A DNA stretch of 64,000 nt. Origin: Penium margaritaceum (lineage: Eukaryota > Streptophyta > Zygnematophyceae > Desmidiales > Peniaceae). Of the stretch, positions 51,416-62,013 are shown piece by piece; position 1 is the stretch's first letter; each line of letters starts with the position of its first letter. Below the pieces are notes generated by a model. That model did no database searches. It was not told the origin of the DNA and worked only from the letters and a program-made list of their open reading frames with translations. The position numbers were made by a program, and so were the translations under genes. Location of the stretch: contig SZWC01009409.1 of assembly GCA_023375785.1 (NCBI GenBank), forward strand, positions 1-64,000, written 5' to 3'.

Positions 51416-53523
51416 ATTGGGCTTGCTCCAGTTGTTGTGGGCTTGCTCCAATTGTCCTGGACTTGCTCCAGTTGCCTTGGCCTTGCTCCACTTGTCTTGG
51501 GCCTCCTCCAGTTCTCTTTGGCTTGCTCCAGTTGTGCTGGCCTTTATCTAGTTTTCCTGGCCTTGCTCCCGTTGTCTCGGCCTTCCTCCAGTTGTCTTGG
51601 ATTTACTCCAGTTCTATTGGGCTTGCTCCAGTTCTCTCGGGCTTGCTCCAGTTGTCTTGGACTTGCTCCAGTTTTCTTGGGCTTGTTCCAGGTTCAAGTT
51701 GTATTGTGCTTGCTCCTGTTGTCTTGGCATACCTCCACTTGTCTTGGCCTTGCTCCTGTTGTGTTGGCCTTGCTCTAGTTGTCTTGGGCTTGCTTTAGTT
51801 GTCTTGGGCTTGCTCTAGTTGTATTTAGCCTAGCCGAGTTGGCTCGGGCCTGGCCCAGCTGTCCTGGGCTTGCTCTAGTTGTTTTTGCCTTGCTCCAGTT
51901 GTCTTGTGCTTGCTCCAGTCCTCTTGGCCTTGCTCCAGTTGTATTGGGCTTGCTCTAGTTTGCTTGGCCTTCCTCAAGTTGTCTTAGGCTTGCATCTGTT
52001 GTCTTCGCCTTGCTCCAGTTGTCTTGGGCTTGCTCCAGTTGTCCTGGCCTTGCCCTAGTTGTCTTGGTCTTGCACCAGTTGTCTTTGGCTTGCTCCAGAT
52101 GTCTTGGCCTTGCTCCAGCTGTCTTGGGCTTGTTCCAGTTGTCTTGGGCTTGCTCCAGTTGCCTTGGCCTTGCTCATGTTGTTTGGGCCTTGCTCCGGTT
52201 GTGGTGTAATTGCTCCAGTTGTCGTGTGCTTGCTCAAGTTTTTGTAGCCATGCGATAGTTGTCTTGAACTTCCTCTAGTTGTCTTGGCCTTGCTCCTGTT
52301 GTCTTGGGCTTGCTCCAGTTGTCTTGGGTTTGCTCCAGTTGTACTGGGCTTGCTCCAGTTGTCTTGGCCTTGCTCCATTTGTCTTGAATTTGCTTCACTT
52401 TTATTGGGCTTGCTCCAGCTGTGTTGGCCTTACTCCAGTTGTACTGGCCATGCGTCCGTTGTCTTGGCCTTGCCCTAGTTGTCTTTGGCTTGCTCTTGTT
52501 CTCTTGGACTTGCTCCAGTTCTATTGGGCTTGCTCCAGTTCTCTTGTGCCTGTTCCAGCTGTCTTGGGCTTGCTCCACCTGTCTTGGCCATGCTTAAGTC
52601 GTCTTGTGCTTGCTTGTTGTCTTGGTCTATGTCTAGTTCTCTTGGGCTTGCTAAAATTCCGAACAACTGCGTTCAACTCCATACAATGCTGTACAACTCC
52701 ATACAACTCCGTAAAACCCCCTACAACTCCTTTCAACTCCCTACAACTCTGCACGACCCCCTAGAATGCCGCACGACTCTTCGGATTGCTCCAGTTGTCT
52801 TGGCCTTGGTCCAGTTGTCTTGGGCTTTCTTTAGTTCTCTTGGCCTCGCTCCAGTTGTTGTGGGCTTGTTTGAGTTGTCATGGGCTTGCTCCAGTTGTAT
52901 TGGCCTTGCACCAATTGTCTTGGGCTTGCTCCAGATGTCTCCGCCTTGCTCCAGTTGTCTTGGGCTTGATGTAGTTGTCTTGGCCTTGCTCTAGCTGTCT
53001 TGGCCTTGCTCAAGCTGTCTTGGCCTTGCTCCAGTTCTCTTGTGATTGTTCAACTTGTCTTGGCCTTGCTTCAGGTCTATTGGCATTGCTCATGTTGTCT
53101 TCACCTTGCTCCATTTGTCTTGGCCTTGATCCAGTTGTCTTGGGCTTGTTCCAGTTGTCTTGGGCTTGCTCCAGTTGTGTTGGGCTTGCTCCAGTTGTTT
53201 AGGCCTTGCTCTGGTTATCTTGGGCTTGCTCCAGTTGTATTCGGCTTGCTCCAGTTGTCCTGGCCTTGCTCCAATATTCTTGGCATTGCTCTCGTTGTCT
53301 TGGGCTTGTTCCAGTTGTCTTGGGTTTGCTCCAGTAGTCTTGGGCTTGCTCGAGTAGTCTTGACCTCGCTCCAGCTGTCCTGAACTTGCTCCAGTTATAT
53401 TTGGTTTGCTCCAGTTGTCTTGGCCTTGCTCCAGTTGTCTTTGGCCTGCTCTAGTTGTATTTGCCTTGCTGTAGTTGTCTTGGGCTTGCTCCAGCTATTT
53501 TGGGCTTGCCCCAGATGTCTTGG
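51416..53523 (-). repeat. 20-bp satellite, about 100 copies, - orientation
   Basis: The inverted 20-bp unit, with one approximately 130-bp island. Both end junctions match those of the forward block at 38,818-41,464, in mirror image. It is therefore the same kind of composite segment turned around between the same inverted 190-bp arms. No gene is seen. Confidence 0.94.
52656..52783 (-). repeat. Non-20-mer island 3 within the 20-bp array
   Basis: This is the reverse complement of islands 1 and 2 (CAACTCCATACAATGCTGTA, CCCCCTACAACTCC). Relative to the 20-bp units it has the same orientation as they do. Confidence 0.85.
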
Positions 53524-55846
53524 ACCATTTGTGACTTGAATTACGAGTTGTATGTGTTGAGCACACATTGTGAAAATCTTTGGTCATGGTCAGTGACATA
53601 TGCCTACTTTGGTTTGTCAATGTGAATGGTAGCCACTCTGTGCCACTACTAAATGAATGTCTTTTTACTTGCTTGTCGATACTAGTATTCCCAAAAATTG
53701 GTTTCCCCCTCTGACCATTTATGAATCCTGTTATGAGTTCTCAACGTTGTTCCATCATTGTGGAATTATTTGGTCATGGTCAGTGAGACATGCCTATTTG
53801 ATTGGTTATTGTGCATGGTAACCACACCCTACCACTACTTCTTGAAGGTCTTTGTACTTGATAGTCACCAAATAGTATTCCCAGTCCATTGTTTCCCTCT
53901 TTGACCATTTGTGACCCGTGTTATGAGTTGTCAACGCTCACCACACATGGTTATGGTCATGGTCTGTGACACATGCCTACTTTGGCTGGTCACTGTGCAT
54001 GGTAGCCACACCGTGCCACTACTTATTGGAGGTATTTGTACTTGTTAGTCGATAACTAGTATTTGCAAACCATTTTTCCGCCAATGACCATTTGTGAATT
54101 GGAGTATGAGTTGTCAACGTTGACCACACCAAGTGAACTTTTTTGGTCATGGTCAGTGACATATGCCTACTTTTGTTGGTCATTGTGCACGGTAGCCATA
54201 CCATACCACTACTTATGAAAGGTCTCTGTACTTGCTAGTGGAAAACTAGGATTCTAAACCCATCGTTTCCCCCACTCTGACCACTTGAAAATCGTATTAT
54301 GAGTTGTCAATGTTGAACACTCATAGTGAAATTCGTTGGTCGTGTTCAGTCACATATGCCTACTTTGGTTGCTCGCTGTGCATGATAGCCACGCCGTGCC
54401 ACTACTTATTGACAACCTATGTACTCGCCAGTCAATCAATAGTACTCCCAAACCATAATTCCCCCTCTGACCATTTGTGACTCATACTATGAGTTGTCAA
54501 CGTTGACGACACATAATGAAATTATTTGATCATGGTCACTGACACATGGCCTCTTTGGTTGGTCATCGTGCATGTTAGCCACACCGTGCCACTACGTATT
54601 GAAGGTAGTTGTACTTGCTTGTCAATAAATAATTTTTCCAAACCTCTGTTTCCCATTTGACCATGTGTGACTTGTATTATGAGTTGTCATTGTTGAACAC
54701 ACCTAGTGGAATTCTTTGGTCATGGTCAATGACATATGCCTGCTTTGGTTTTTTGTTGTGCATGGTAGCCAAACCGTGCCAACACGTATTAAAGGTCCGT
54801 GTACTTGCTAGTTGAGAACTAGTATTCCCCAACCATTTTCCCCCCATCTGACCATTTGTGACTTACAGTAAGAATTGTCAATGTTGACCACGCATAATGA
54901 ACATATCTCGTCATGATCAGTGACATATGCTTACGTTGGTTGGTCATTATACATGGTAGCCACACCGTGCCACTACTTAGAAGAGGTCCTTGTACTTGCT
55001 AGTCACTAACTAGTAATCCCAAACCATAGTTTCCCCTATGACCAGTCGTGACTCACTTAAAGATTTGTTAATGTTTACCACACGTAGTGAAATTATTTGG
55101 TTATGGTCAGTGACATATGCCAACTTTGGTTGGTTATTGTGCATGTTAGCCACACAGAGTCACTAGTTATTGAATGTCTCTGTGCTTGCTACTTGATTAC
55201 TAGTATTTCCAAACCATGTTTTTGCCCTCTGACCATTTGTGGCTCGTAACATGAGTTGTCAACTTTGGCCACGTACAATTAAATTATTTGGTCATGGTCA
55301 GTGACATATGCGTACGTTTGTTGGTGATTTTGAACGGTAGCCACACTGTGCCACTACTCATTGAAGGTCTTAGTATTTGGTAGTCAAAAACTAGTATTCC
55401 CAAACCATTGCTTCCCTGTCTGACCATTTGTGACCCGTATTATGATTTGTCAATGTTGACCACACGTAGTGAAATTCTTAGGCTATCGTCAGTGGCATAT
55501 GTCTCGTTTGGTTGGTCATTGTGCACGGTAGCCACACTGTGCCACTACTAATTGAAGGTCGTTGTACTTGCTAGTTGATAATTAGTATCTCCAAACCATT
55601 GTTTCCCCCATCTGACCATTCGTGACTCGTATTATAAATTGGCAACATTGACAGCACGTAGTGATATTCTTTGGTCATGGTCACTGACATATGCCTAATT
55701 TGGATGGTCATTGTGCATGGTAGTCACACGGTGCCACTACATATACAGGGCCATTCTACGTTTTAGTCGATAACAAGTATTTTCAAATAGTTGTTTTCCC
55801 ATTTGACTATTTGTGAATTGTGCTATGAGTTGTCCCCGTTGACCAC
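53524..55846 (-). repeat. 190-bp satellite, about 12 copies, - orientation, left of the hAT element
   Basis: Inverted 190-bp units from the ACCATTTGTGAC position onwards. The last unit is interrupted by the hAT insertion just after GTTGACCAC and continues at 59,460. No gene is seen. Confidence 0.95.
55839..55846. repeat. Target site duplication, left copy (TTGACCAC)
   Basis: The 8-bp host sequence TTGACCAC before the left terminus is repeated exactly after the right terminus at 59,460-59,467. Eight bp is the normal hAT target duplication. The word is part of the satellite motif GTTGACCACACATAG. Confidence 0.95.
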
Positions 55847-55859
55847 TAAGCCTGCACAC
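55847..55859 (+). repeat. hAT left terminal inverted repeat
   Basis: TAAGCCTGCACAC is identical, inverted, to 59,447-59,459. Inside it come GGACTC/GAGTCC subterminal motifs (55,870-55,960) and a run of 12 G at 55,968-55,979. Confidence 0.95.
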
Positions 55860-55979
55860 AAAATCCCCGGACTCACGGTCCGGACTCGCAAATCCGAGTC
55901 ATGTGCCGGAACCGCGAGTCCTTTTCGGGGTCGGATTTGTCTCGTCAGAACCGTGAGTCCTTCGTGCGGGGGGGGGGGG

Positions 55980-56291
55980 TGGGGAAATGTGGACCCTAGC
56001 CGTGCAACATGCACGGATGGCGGACAGCCCCCCGCGACACATGGACCCCGTCCATTCGTCGGTTATCCCCTCCCCCCTAGTCGAAGGCGGTTATCCATGA
56101 CACGTAGGCCACGAGGGCTTTAGGCCACCATGGCGGTTAGGCATCAGCCCCTCGTTGGAATGGTTATGCGTCGCCGCCATGTTGTCCCAACATGGCGGCG
56201 ACGACGGCGTACACAACGGCGATGACGGCCCGACGAGGCTGTAGAGTAGGGTAGTCGCAGTCAGGATTCATTTTGTGTTGCCTCCGCCACC
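55980..56291 (+). promoter_or_regulatory. hAT 5' untranslated and probable promoter region
   Basis: A GC-rich leader between the left end and the transposase start. No TATA box is evident. It contains a perfect hairpin at 56,169-56,203 (16-bp arms around the loop TCC, listed separately). Repeated ATGGCGGCGACGACGG-type words surround it. The start codon context CCGCCACCATGA is a strong Kozak match. Promoter function is inferred only from position. Confidence 0.5.
56169..56203. other. Perfect inverted repeat (hairpin) in the hAT leader
   Basis: 16-bp arms (CGTCGCCGCCATGTTG and its exact complement) enclose the 3-base loop TCC, about 90 bp before the transposase ATG. In RNA this would be a very stable stem in the 5' leader. 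Confidence 0.9.
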
Positions 56292-56888
56292 ATGACGGGT
56301 ACCTCAGGGACCCTGTCGGGGTCCAAGTCTCCAGCACCTGCTACCGGTGCCTCAGGCGTGCCACAGATACCTCCCGCTGTCTTTGCCACGCAACCGAAGT
56401 CTCCCACAGCCGCCACAGCGGCTGCCGCTGCCCAGATGTCTCCAGCTGCTGCGCCATCGACAACAAAACCCGCAGCTGGCACGGGCGGTGGTGCCGGTGT
56501 TGCTGAAACTGTTACGAGCCCGAACACGGAGGACTTGCGCAAACGCAAGCCGGGCGTGGCGTGAAACGTGTTCACCTACGTCATCATCAACGGTGAACCT
56601 CGTGCAAGGTGCCAACTATGTCCGCCACGACGTAAGGGGCTGAAAGGCACGTTTGCCCTCTCCGATGGAGCCACCTCTGGTGTGTGGAAGCACTTGAGAC
56701 GCAAGCACAACAACAAATGGAAGGAACTGAAGGCATTGGAGGCTGCCACAAAGCTCGCCGAGGCTACCTCCGCAGCCGCGCGGACTGCGCAGATCGTTGA
56801 CGGCAGTAACTCAACACTTGCACGCTCTGTGGCGGGCGTTGGCATTGTCTTCAACAAACGCTACTTCCAGAGCTGTATCTGGAAGCAC

Positions 56889-56940
56889 GTTGTTGATATA
56901 AAGCTGCTCGTTTCTGGCCATTGAATCTGTGTGGCTGAAG
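56889..56940 (+). other. Possible short intron (52 bp) in the transposase gene
   Basis: The frame used by the BED part stops at 56,922-56,924, while the core continues in another frame open from 56,902. A GT at 56,889 and an AG at 56,939-56,940 would join the two in phase 0 (WKH then VAFLHANPL). The acceptor lacks a clear pyrimidine tract and 52 bp is very short, so a plain frameshift is an equally good explanation. Confidence 0.35.
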
Positions 56941-57909
56941 GTGGCATTCTTGCACGCAAACCCTCTGGCCATTCTGCCTGGCCGGATGACGCTAACACGT
57001 CTGATCCGAACTGGTGCTGCTGCTTTCCGCAGGCGCTTGAAGAGCATGCTTGCAGCGATGCAGTCTGGCATCTCATTCACAACTGACGGGTGGCAGAGTG
57101 ACGCGAACGTGAAGTACCTGGGCATCACTGCCCACTGGATTTCAAACTGGGACATGCAGCACGTTGCTCTTGCCTTTCCACATGTGTCAGACAGTGCCAC
57201 TGCTGAAAACATCTTTGGGCTGTTCTCTGCTGCCCTGAAAGAGTGGGGAGTGTGGGACAAAATCTACTGTCTCACTGTTGACAATGATTCCACCAATGAC
57301 AGCATGGTCGACAGTTTTCTCACTGTGCAGAACGACAAGTTTGACAAGGCTGGACACATCAGATGCATGGGGCACAGCATGAACCTGGCAGCACAGGTGC
57401 TGCTTGACTGCCCCGATGTAAAGGTGTACCTGAAGTTTGCCCGTGACATCTGCAACTTTGTGACCAAGAGTGCAAAGCGGGAGGAGTCGCTCTCCAACGC
57501 CGTGACTGCTGCCGGCAAGACCTACCTCCATCTGCACGTGGACACTCCAACACGGTGGAATTCCACCATTGACATGTGCCACCGTGTCATGCACATCAAA
57601 GACGTGCTGGATGTGTGGTTGTTGAAACACAAGCCTGCGCTGAAGCCGAGTGGGCATGGGTGGGACCTCCTTGCCCTGGTCACTGCCATCCTGAAGCCCT
57701 TCAATGGCTTCACGGATGAAATTTCTGGGGAGAAGTACCCCACCATGTCCTTGGTCCTCCCATTCTTCAGCCTCATCCTGGCTAAGATGCATTCATGGCA
57801 GGTCAAAGTTGGCGCATCAGAGAAGAAGCAGAAGGCTGCCAAGGAGCTGGACCCCGTGGAGAAGTTGCTGCTGGACCTGAAGCCTGGCTTCCAGGCTGTT
57901 ACTGACAAG

Positions 57910-58022
57910 GTTTGCATTGTGTCAGTGCAGTCAGTCATGCAGTTAGTCATGCATGCAGAGACTCAAACTATAGCAATGCAGTGACTCAAAGTACATGTGT
58001 TTTTATGCTTGTGAGCGCACAG
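57910..58022 (+). other. GT-AG intron (113 bp, phase 0) in the transposase gene
   Basis: The coding frame runs through FQAVTDK to 57,909, where AAG is followed by GTTTGC. A sequence with stops follows, ending in GCGCACAG at 58,022. The frame then resumes with VEKYVKK and the conserved hAT stretch ILATAVDPRFRL. The junction is in phase, and the joined text reads as a normal hAT transposase. An internal GTCAGTGCAGTCAGTCATGC stretch is low-complexity. Confidence 0.85.
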
Positions 58023-58790
58023 GTCGAGAAATACGTGAAGAAGTGCACTCCACGGCACATCCTGGCAACTGCTGTGGACCCCAGGTTCCGTCTCCGACAC
58101 TTTGCCAACGTCCACAAGCTCCTCGGCGTGAAAGGGACTGTGGAGCAGGAGCTGCTGGTGCTGGACGCCCTGAGGCCATACTACGACCGCGTGTTGCAAC
58201 GACGTGAAGCAGAGGCTGCTGCCAAGGCAGCAGCTGAGGCGGCTGCAGCAGCTGCCGCCAGGGCAGCAGATGGGGAGGATGAGGAGCCCGTGGACAGCAG
58301 TGGACCCCCTCTTCTGCCATCAGCATCAGCATCCACAGCTGTGGAGGCTGGCGGACCAGCAGCTGGAGCGAAGCAACGTGGCCGAGCAAAGGAGAAGAAG
58401 AAAAAAGAGATGAAGAGCATTGTGGAGGCTGCTACAGCCGACACCATGGATGAGCTCTTTGCCACTGAGGAGGCTGAGCCCGTGGTCACATCACCAGACT
58501 CTCTTGAACAGGAGGTGGAGGACTGGAAGAAGGAGAAGCTGCTGTCTTGGCGGACCAACATCCTGCACTACTTTCGTGACAATGCAGACAAGTTCCCATC
58601 GTTTGCATTGCTTGTTTTGGATCTCCTTGCTGTGCCTGCCACAAGCACGCCATGTGAGCGCATGTTTTCACTTGGGGGCAGGGTCATCACGCCGTATCGA
58701 CACTGTTTGAACAACATGACTGTGCAGGACGTTTTGACGCTGAAAACCTGGATCAATGATCCAGAACTGCGCAACTTCCCTGTTTCTCCA

Positions 58791-58958
58791 NNNNNNNNNN
58801 NNNNNNNNNNNNNNNNNNNNNNNNNNNNNNNNNNNNNNNNNNNNNNNNNNNNNNNNNNNNNNNNNNNNNNNNNNNNNNNNNNNNNNNNNNNNNNNNNNNN
58901 NNNNNNNNNNNNNNNNNNNNNNNNNNNNNNNNNNNNNNNNNNNNNNNNNNNNNNNNNN
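58791..58958. other. Assembly gap (168 N) inside the hAT element
   Basis: A run of N directly followed by 11 C (58,959-58,969); the homopolymer probably caused the gap. The transposase stop codon probably lies within it. Confidence 0.99.
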
Positions 58959-59309
58959 CCCCCCCCCCCTATGTATCAGAACCAGGTGATACATGTTCCC
59001 AGTCATGGAGAAATATGTTACACAACACATTGTAACAAATGACTTCTTTTTCACACATGCCAAAGTATGCAAAAGGTTGCAACGACTGATGTGACTGTAA
59101 ACCATTGTACACCAACGGTTGTCATTTGACTTAACTAATGACTTAACTAATCACTTGACTGTACTAATGACTTCATTGTACAAACCAGATAAGCCGTTGT
59201 CATTAGTCAATTGACTTAGGTAATGACAAACCAGGCAAGCCTTAGTGACGACAATAAGTAGGTCCGCATTGTCACAAATTTAAATGTCCATGGTGCTAAA
59301 GTCCACAAG
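58959..59309 (+). other. hAT 3' non-coding region
   Basis: AT-richer sequence after the gap with no coding signal. Short tandem words related to TTGACTTAACTAATGAC repeat irregularly between 59,125 and 59,225. No polyadenylation signal (AATAAA) is evident. Confidence 0.7.
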
Positions 59310-59446
59310 TGGATTCGCGAAATGAGGCTTGAGGACTCGCGAAACACAGGACTCGCGAGTCCCGAGAAAGACTCGCGAGTCCTGTTCCAAGATTTGTCTC
59401 GTACGGGTGAATCCGGTTCAGAGTCCAGATTCGCGAATCTGGACTC
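59310..59446. promoter_or_regulatory. hAT right subterminal repeats and palindromes
   Basis: Contains GGACTCGCGAGTCC (59,349-59,362), GACTCGCGAGTC (59,370-59,381) and a perfect 26-bp palindrome at 59,421-59,446 centred on ATTCGCGAAT. GATTTGTCTCGT at about 59,390 is shared in direct orientation with about 55,931 on the left side. Such clustered motifs next to the ends are typical transposase binding sites in hAT elements; binding here is inferred. Confidence 0.7.
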
Positions 59447-59459
59447 GTGTGCAGGCTTA
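59447..59459 (-). repeat. hAT right terminal inverted repeat
   Basis: GTGTGCAGGCTTA is the exact complement of the left end and is followed at once by the TTGACCAC duplication. Confidence 0.95.
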
Positions 59460-59467
59460 TTGACCAC
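59460..59467. repeat. Target site duplication, right copy (TTGACCAC)
   Basis: Identical to 55,839-55,846; the interrupted 190-bp unit resumes here. Confidence 0.95.
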
Positions 59468-62013
59468 ACATTGTGAAATATTTTGGGCATGGTCAGTGAC
59501 ATATGGCTACTTTGGTTGGTCATTGTGAATGATAGCCACACCGTGCCACTACTTGTAAAAGTTCCTTGTACTTGCTAGTCGATAAGTACTATTTTCCCCA
59601 GTTTGACCATTTGTGACTCGTATTGTGAGTTGTCAATGTTGACCACACATACTGAAATTCTTTGGTCATGGCTAGTGACATATGCCTCCTTTGGGTGGTC
59701 ATTGTGCACGCTAGCCACGCCGAGCCACTGCTTACTGAACGTATCTGTACTTGCTGGACAGAAACTATTCTTTCCAAACCATTATTCCCCCCCTATGACC
59801 AGTTGTGAATCGTATTATGAGTTGTCAACAGTGACTATACATAGTGATATTACTTGGTCATGGTCACTGACATACGCCTAATTTGGTTGGTCATTGTGCA
59901 AGGTAGTCATACCGTGCCAATACTTATTGAAGGTCTTTGAACATTCTAGTTAATAACTGGTATTCCCAAACCATTGTCACTCCCTATGATCATTTGTGAC
60001 TCGTATTACGAGTTGGTAACGTCGACCACACATAGCGAGATTCATTGGTCATGGTAAATGATGTATGCCTGCTTTCATTGCTCATTGTGCATGTACCCAC
60101 ACCATGCCACTACTAGTTGAAGGTATTTGTACTTTCTAGTCGATAACTAGTATTGCCAAACCATTTTCCCCCTCCGACCATTTGTGACTTGTGTTACGGG
60201 TTGTCAACGTTGTCTACCCATGGTGAGATTCTTTGGTCATGGTCAGTGATATTTATCTGCTTTTGTTGGTCACTTTTCATGGTAGCAACACTGTGCCATA
60301 AAGTATTGCAGGTATTTGTACTTTTTCATCAATAACTAGTATTGCCATATCATAGTTTCCCCCTCTGACCACTTGTCACTCGTATGATGAGTTGTCAACG
60401 TTGACCACACATAGTGAACTTCTTTGGTCATGGTCAGGGACATGTGCCTACTTTGGTTGATCATTGTGCATGGTAGCCACACCTTGCCAATACGTATTGA
60501 AGGTCTTTGTACTTGCTAGTCATTAACTTGTATTACCAATTCAGTGATTCCCTCTCCGACCATTTATGTTTCGCATTACAACCTGTCAACGTGGACCACA
60601 CTTAGTGAAATTCCTTGGTCATGGTCAGCGACACATGCCTTCTTTGGTTGGTCATTGTGCATGGTATGGACACCGTGCCACTACTTCTTTAAGGTCTTTG
60701 TACTTGCTGGTTGATAACTAGCGCTCCTAAACCACGTTTCCCCCTCTGACAATTTCTGACCCGTGTTATGATCTGACAACGTTGACCACACATAGTGAAA
60801 TTCTTTGGTCATGGTCAGTGACATATGCCTAGTTTGGTTGGTCGTTGTGCATAGTAGCCACACTGTGCGACTACCAAATGAAGGTATTTGTACTTGCTAG
60901 TTGATAACTAGTATTCCCAAACCATTGTTTTCCCCTCTGGCCATTTGTGACTTGCATTATGAGTTGGCTATGTTGACGACACATAGTGAGATTCATTGGT
61001 CATGGTCAGTGACATATGCCTACTTTGGTTGGTCATTGTGCGCTATAGCCACACCGTGCCAATACTTCTTGACAGTCTGTGTACCTGCTAATCGGAAACT
61101 AGTGTTCCCAAACCGTTGTTGCTCCCTCTGGCCATTCGTGACTTGGCTGATGAGTTATCAACGTTGACCACACATAGTTAATTTCTCTGGTCGTGGTCAG
61201 TGACATATGCCTTCTTTCGTTGCTAATAGTGCATGGTAGCCAAACCGTGCCACCCCATATTAAAGGTCTTTGTACTTGTTGGTTGATAACTATTATGTCC
61301 AAAGCATTGTTCCCCCCTGTGACCATGTGTGACTGATATTATGATTTGTCAATGTTAACCACAAATAGATAAGTTCTTTGGTCATGGCTAGTGACATATG
61401 CCTACTTTGGGTAGTGATTGTGCATGGTACGCACTGCGTGCCACTACTTATTGAAGATCTTTGTACTTGCTAGAAAAAAACTACGATTTCCAAACCATTA
61501 TTTCCCCCTCAGATCATTTGTGACTTGTATTATGAGTTGTCAACGTTGACCACACATAGTGATATTCTTTGGTCATGATTTCTGCCGTATGCCTACTTTG
61601 AGTGGTCATCCTGCTTGGTATCCACTCTGTGCCAATAATCATTGAAGGTTTTTGTATTTTCTACTTAATGACTGGTATTACCAACCCATTGTTTCACCTT
61701 CTGACCATTTTTTACTCGTAGAATGAGTTGTCAATGCTCACAACATAAAGTTGAATTCTTTGGTCATGCTCAGTGGCATATACCTACTTTGGCTGGTCAT
61801 CGTGCATGGTAGCCACACCGTGCCACTTCTTATTGAAGGTCTTTGTAATTGCTAGTTGATAACCAGTATTGCCAAACCATTGTATCCCCATCTGACCATT
61901 TTTGTCTCATGTTATGAGTCATCAGCATTGACCACACATAGTAAAATTCTTTGGCTATGGTCAGTGACATATGCCTACTTTGGTTTGTCATAGTGCATGG
62001 TAACCACACTGTG
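59460..62013 (-). repeat. 190-bp satellite, about 13 copies, - orientation, right of the hAT element
   Basis: A direct continuation of the array at 53,524-55,846. Copies are diverged, with many CpG to TpG/CpA differences (GTCAACGTTGAC, GTCAATGTTGAC and GTCAACATTGAC forms). No gene is seen. Confidence 0.95.

Larger units (their letters stand above)
56292..58790 (+). pseudogene. hAT transposase with BED zinc finger, spliced, interrupted
   Basis: A transposase of the hAT superfamily (ZBED-like), which would bind the element ends and catalyse cut-and-paste. It starts at ATG 56,292 in a Kozak context. A low-complexity Ala/Pro/Thr N-terminus is followed by a BED finger of the form C-x2-C-x23-H-x4-H (Cys codons 56,610 and 56,619; His 56,691 and 56,706). 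The RNase H-like core shows FTTDGW (first catalytic Asp at 57,085), LTVDND (second Asp at 57,280), RCMGHSMNLAAQ and TRWNST. After the 57,910-58,022 intron come TAVDPRFRL, an Ala-rich and Lys-rich linker, and the C-terminal dimerisation domain (58,545-58,787; ATSTPCERMFSLGG). The third acidic residue should lie near 58,505-58,530 but is not resolved. A TGA at 56,562 replaces the Trp usual before the BED finger (TGG expected). The reading frame changes between 56,889 and 56,941. The 3' end falls into the gap at 58,791. Confidence 0.88.
55847..59459 (+). mobile_element. hAT-family DNA transposon, full length with one internal gap
   Basis: A 3,613-bp element with 13-bp perfect terminal inverted repeats (TAAGCCTGCACAC), an 8-bp target duplication and a single gene for a BED-finger hAT transposase on the + strand. 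Subterminal regions are rich in GGACTC/GAGTCC motifs, including palindromes, as expected for transposase binding sites. It lies in an inverted 190-bp satellite array and is more GC-rich than its surroundings. A 168-base gap lies at 58,791-58,958. Perfect ends and target duplication suggest a fairly recent insertion. The copy is probably not autonomous, since the reading frame has an in-frame TGA at 56,562 and a frame change near 56,900 that may or may not be an intron. Confidence 0.95.

Noticed and set aside
38818-53523. Common origin of the 20-bp and 21-bp units
   Set aside because: They share only CCAGTT; the rest does not align, and CpG content differs completely.
56292-58790. A domesticated ZBED host gene instead of a transposon gene
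   Set aside because: It lies between intact terminal repeats and a target duplication, and carries an in-frame stop, so it is an ordinary mobile copy.
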